Positions 61,031-64,000 of a DNA stretch of 64,000 nt are shown here, one piece after another; positions within the stretch are counted from its first letter, which is position 1, and the number at the start of each line of letters is the position of its first letter. Source of the DNA: Anthonomus grandis grandis (Eukaryota > Arthropoda > Insecta > Coleoptera > Curculionidae). The stretch spans positions 9,450,518 to 9,514,517 of the forward strand of contig NC_065563.1 in the NCBI RefSeq assembly GCF_022605725.1. Reading direction: 5' to 3'. Position numbers and translations under genes: made by a program. The notes under the pieces are model-generated. The model made no database searches. It had not been told where the DNA came from and saw only the letters and a program-made list of their open reading frames with translations.

Positions 61031-62301
61031 TGTAATGGTATTACTGGCGCTTACTAATTTTTTTCTATCCCTTCTCGATCTTCTGGGTTTTTTATAAAGT
61101 TTGTAGTTGGTTATCCAACCATTATCTCGGGCGCCACCCTCAAGTTTAATGTGGATGAGGGACCACGGCCTATCGGGTAGCCTTTAGACAGTGGAGAAAG
61201 TAATTCAGGTCTTCTGTGTGAGTAAAACTATAGGCAGGCAACATTGTAACAAAATTACATTTATTCATCCCAAAACCTAACATGTCATCTCTTTGCTAAC
61301 ACTTCTCAATAAGCCTTACATACGGCCAAATTCAATACGGTACGGTGCGGGAAGAGGAGGGGTGCAATGAAGAGAACCCATGTCGGTAAGCAAAATGTAA
61401 AAGCGGTACGGTAATTTATGGTAGTGAATGAACGGATCAGATACAGCCCAGAGAAAATAAAGTATGAAACGGTCGGTATTAATCGGAATGGTAAGCGGTA
61501 AGTCACCCACAGGATAATTAAGCGGTCTAATATAAGTGCGGTCACTCGTAACCTTGGCCAACTCCACTGACCAAAATGTCGGTAGACGCGGTCCTAATTA
61601 TGTAGGTAGAAGATGGCAATGCTGTCAGGTTGGGAATAATGGGATAATATCCAATGCGGGGTGATACCTCGTAACGGTCCGACACGTAGCCCCCTAGCGC
61701 TTTTTAAGGAATACACAGTGTTACCCCGTAACGGTCCGGCACGCAACCCCGTGTATCCCGTAGACACTAGGAATAATGTCCAATGCAGGGTGCTACCTCG
61801 TAACGATCCAACACGTAGCCTTTTAGCACTTTTTAAGGAATACACAGTATTACCCCGTAACGGTCCGGCACGCAACCCCGTGTATCCTGTAGACACTAGG
61901 AATAGGAAAAAGGGATTTGCCTAGCTTCTTACCTATTATACTTACATGCTGACAACAGCAACGGAGCGATGTACGGTACTGTGGGGCTTACCTCGGTCGG
62001 TTGCTGCGGTCGGACTGCCACTCAACGGACTGCCGGTCAGTGCATCGCGTTATATAGAGCACGGACATGCGCGATAACCGTAGTGGTGGTACGGACACGA
62101 ACGGTACTGAGGTATTAACGCGGTGATAAATTAATAATTAACGCGGTCGCGCGTTTATTAACAAAATAAAAAGTTTCCTAACTTTACTGGGCAAATCTTA
62201 GTGGTCAATATGAATCTTGAAAATTATTAACTTAAGTTGGAAAAAGAACCGAGTAATTCTACAGATTACAGAATTACAGAAAATTTAGTAACTTCGTTAC
62301 A
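61031..62301 (+). mobile_element. Solo LTR of an LTR retrotransposon
   Basis: Starts TGTAATGGTATTACT and ends AGTAACTTCGTTACA, so it has TG…CA ends with a short inverted pair. GCGC flanks both sides (61027-61030, 62302-62305). Copy A of LINE family B shows the uninterrupted target 'ctatgcgcgatcgg'. Internally a TATATAG (62051-62057) and AATAAA (62165-62170) fit a U3-R-U5 order on the plus strand. No internal retroelement coding sequence is present, so it is the product of LTR-LTR recombination. Superfamily not determined; a 4-bp duplication would fit Gypsy. Confidence 0.85.
61658..61908. repeat. Tandem duplication of about 127 bp in the LTR U3 region
   Basis: Two units start 'acctcgtaacg.tcc.acacgtagcc' and end 'tagacactaggaata'. 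Within each, 'cccgtaacggtccggcacgc' repeats the opening motif. Tandem U3 repeats often carry enhancer sites; this is inferred. Overlapping open frames on both strands are by-products. Confidence 0.8.
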
Positions 62302-62484
62302 GCGCGATCGGTCGGCAGCACCAAACTGCAGGTGGCAGTGTGCCAAACGGGGCATCCCGAGGTCGATTTTACTGGCGAACAGCTGCTACAATTCGTGGAC
62401 TCGGTGACTGAGGTCATACCGCGGACGTCGTCAAAAAAAGATCAAGCAATCAATTAAATCAACGACAAATCAATCCGTAGACAA

Positions 62485-63170
62485 TGGCCCTTTCAGCTCC
62501 AAGGACTAATGCCCAGTATGCCCCCTAACATTCCTGCAGGCGAATCTACAGCATGGAAGATCGTTCACCGCTGTTCTGTGCAAAACGCTCACTGAGCTCC
62601 ATATCGACGTCGTCTTATTATAGGAGCCCTGCACTTGCCAGGGCTCTGTTAAAGGCCTGGGTTTGACGGGCGGCACACTACATAAACATGTAGTACCTTG
62701 TAAAAAATCTCTCGCATGCATCCTTACAAGGGATGTGCGGTGCTTTCTCCTCTCAGGTCTCTGTACAAGGGACCTAGTAGCCGTCAAACTGTCAATGCAC
62801 ACGGGAAAGGATCTGGTAGTCTGCTCTGCCTACTTTCCCATCGTCACTGCGGTGGTCAAATACTGTGAAGACTTGGGTCTCTCGCTTCTCATGGACTGCG
62901 ATTTGAATTCACATCACGGCCTTTGGGCATGCGGAGATGAGAACCCAAGGGGCCGCTCCCTGGTTGACTTCCTGTGCTCAAATGGCCTAGAACTACTCAA
63001 CCGGGGCAGTGTCCCAACTTTCTACTGCAATAGGGTTGAATCAATTATTGACCGTACTATCTGTTCACCTAATACTGTGAAGCTTTTCAGCTCATGGAGT
63101 GTCCCTTGAGGTCACAATGTCGGACCACAGGGAAATTCTTTTTGAATTAAAGAAGCAGGAACTGAAATCC
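62485..63170 (+). pseudogene. LINE family B endonuclease domain
   Basis: ALSAPRTNAQYAP leads into TFLQANLQHGRSFTAVL (N-terminal Asn block) and TELHIDVVLL followed by EPCTCQG (Glu block). Next are RDLVAVKLSMHTGKDLVVCS, AYFPIVTAV, LLMDCDLNSHHGLWACGDEN, GSVPTFYCNRVESIIDRTIC and finally MSDHREILFEL (SDH block). The APE catalytic residues are largely visible. Frameshifts at about 62540 and 63105 and an in-frame TAG before EPCTCQG break it. Confidence 0.85.
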
Positions 63171-63689
63171 AAGGTGCACTGACTGGAACCACTTTCGAGA
63201 GGAACTAGTCGGTGGTTTTGCTGACATGCCGGCAAGGTACACAACTCCGGCCGACACAGAGATCGGGATTGTCAACCTGACTCGTGTAATAGTCGCGGCA
63301 TTCGAGGGCAGCTGTCTCCTCCGACGGGGACCCGCCAACGCCAATAATGCCTGGTGGAACAGTAACACGAAAAAGCACCGTAACACTACAAACACACCCT
63401 CCGCGGCAAAGTACTGTCCAAGGACTCTGGAACTAAATTGGGGTCGCTGTCACTTCCAGATGGCGGCTTTACTACCAGTGAGCGGGAGTCACTGGAGGTC
63501 ATGCTGCGCACTCACTTCCCAAACTCCAACTCATCTCGCGATCCTCCTAGCTGTTCTCGGCATGGATGGATTATATCCATGCCTTTTGCAAAACGGGTTA
63601 GAAGTACTACCCCACACATAGTCAGACTATTCAGGACCTCTTTTGCTCAGGGCTGCGTCCCAAAGTTATAGCGTCAAGTGAAAGTCGTC

Positions 63690-64000
63690 TTCATTCCGAA
63701 ACTCGAAAAAAGCGATTTTACAGATCCCAAATCGTACCGACTTATCAGCCTTAACAGCTTTATGTTGAAGGCGATGGAGAGGCTGATTGATCAGTACCTT
63801 TAGGAAAGCATCCTGGTCAAAAAACCACTGCATGTGCACCAATACGCCTATCAGGTGGGCAAATCCACAAACCTGGCCCTACACCACCTCGTGAGGAAGG
63901 TGGAGGGTGTTCTGTGTAGTGCCAAGGCCTGCCTGGGTGCGTTTCTAGACATTGAAGGGGCGTTCGACAACACCCCTTTCGCAATAATCTGCCAAGAACT
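63690..64000 (+). pseudogene. LINE family B reverse transcriptase, N-terminal part, runs off the window
   Basis: Reads SYRLISLNSFMLKAMERLID, a TAG, then HQYAYQVGKSTNLALHHLV and FLDIEGAFDNTPFAIICQEL. The 'D-I-x-G-A-F-D-N' form of motif A is the R1/Loa/Jockey-side version, unlike the 'DFSKAFDCVNH' of the CR1-like copies. The active-site YADD/FADD block lies beyond the window. Confidence 0.85.

Larger units (their letters stand above)
60430..62440 (+). pseudogene. LINE family B ORF1 (gag-like), split by a solo LTR
   Basis: Pieces in shifting frames give low-complexity Ser/Pro/Arg wording, then after the LTR KLQVAVCQTGHPEVDFTGEQ and LLQFVDSVTEV. The intact order can be read in copy A, which continues with REPRLIRNHICCLL-like and NLRLVVGVDGESAKTI blocks that are deleted here. 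Confidence 0.65.
60203..64000 (+). mobile_element. R1/Loa-like LINE family B, copy B (continues past the window)
   Basis: The 5' region and ORF1 (60203-61030, then 62302-62440) align with copy A at 35983-37430 on the opposite strand. Endonuclease follows from about 62490 and RT from about 63690 to the window end. Compared with copy A, a 1,271-bp solo LTR is inserted at 61031, and ORF1 is deleted after EQLLQFVDSVTEV. The base composition is distinctly GC-richer than the host DNA. Confidence 0.85.

Noticed and set aside
61594..61924. Overlapping frames with 'NGPARNPVYPVDTRN' repeats
   Set aside because: They arise from the 127-bp tandem duplication in the solo LTR U3.
1..64000. tRNA, rRNA or other classical RNA genes
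   Set aside because: No A/B-box cloverleaf or rRNA-like stretch was recognised by eye; a tRNAscan/Infernal run would be needed to exclude them.

Overview
This is an AT-rich insect nuclear genome window, possibly from a beetle. That reading rests on short GT-AG introns, an insect-type GMC oxidoreductase, and a dense, nested transposon load of CR1/Daphne-like and R1/Loa-like LINEs, mariner, pogo, hAT, PIF/Harbinger and Ginger-like elements. No prokaryotic, organellar or viral gene organisation is seen. Genus and order are inference only.

Three host genes can be supported. (1) A GMC oxidoreductase (glucose-dehydrogenase family) on the minus strand, exons between 4948 and 1518, with its C-terminal exons beyond the left edge. 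(2) A small two-exon gene at 18336-17800 (minus) for a predicted 100-residue secreted protein. Its TATA box and leader-peptide exon are duplicated 1.3 kb away as a relic. (3) A large plus-strand gene with coding exons at 27907-28064, 46836-46959, 47019-47300 and 57416-57588, encoding two cysteine-rich VWC (von Willebrand factor C) domains separated by an acidic Ser/Thr-rich linker. Its introns of 18.8 kb and 10.1 kb hold most of the mobile DNA here.

Layout: 1-1.4 kb, CCAGGCA-rich repeat in a GMC intron. 2.2-4.3 kb, GMC intron with dead mariner pieces. 5.1-7.8 kb, dead pogo/Tigger-like element. 8.0-14.1 kb, a three-level nest: an IS630/Tc1-like transposase split by a pogo element (8344-13909, TA duplication), which carries a 3.1-kb element with about 455-bp terminal inverted repeats and an XPG/FEN1-like nuclease gene. 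14.2-16.7 kb, LINE. 16.9-18.7 kb, secreted-protein gene and its duplicated relic. 20.6-21.6 kb, internally deleted mariner-type element. 22.0-26.1 kb, LINE. 28.4-31.3 kb, Harbinger element with interlocked opposite-strand genes. 33.0-37.4 kb, two LINEs end to end. 39.3-48 kb and 55.8-57.4 kb, a diverged intronic tandem repeat with three 120-131 bp inverted-repeat cores. 48073-55778, a 7.7-kb mariner nest containing an open transposase frame, a Ginger-like integrase gene, a DUF7869-like gene and a GAGAC-array hAT element. 59.2-64 kb, a DIRS-like retroelement relic, then an R1-like LINE interrupted by a solo LTR.

Almost every element gene is broken. The mariner frame at 48216-49265 is open but appears to lack the canonical third catalytic Asp. 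Several insertions have clear target-site duplications and reconstructable empty sites, so the order of events can be read. The least familiar items are the long-TIR nuclease element, the two DUF7869-like fragments, the interlocked Harbinger genes and the small inverted-repeat cores.
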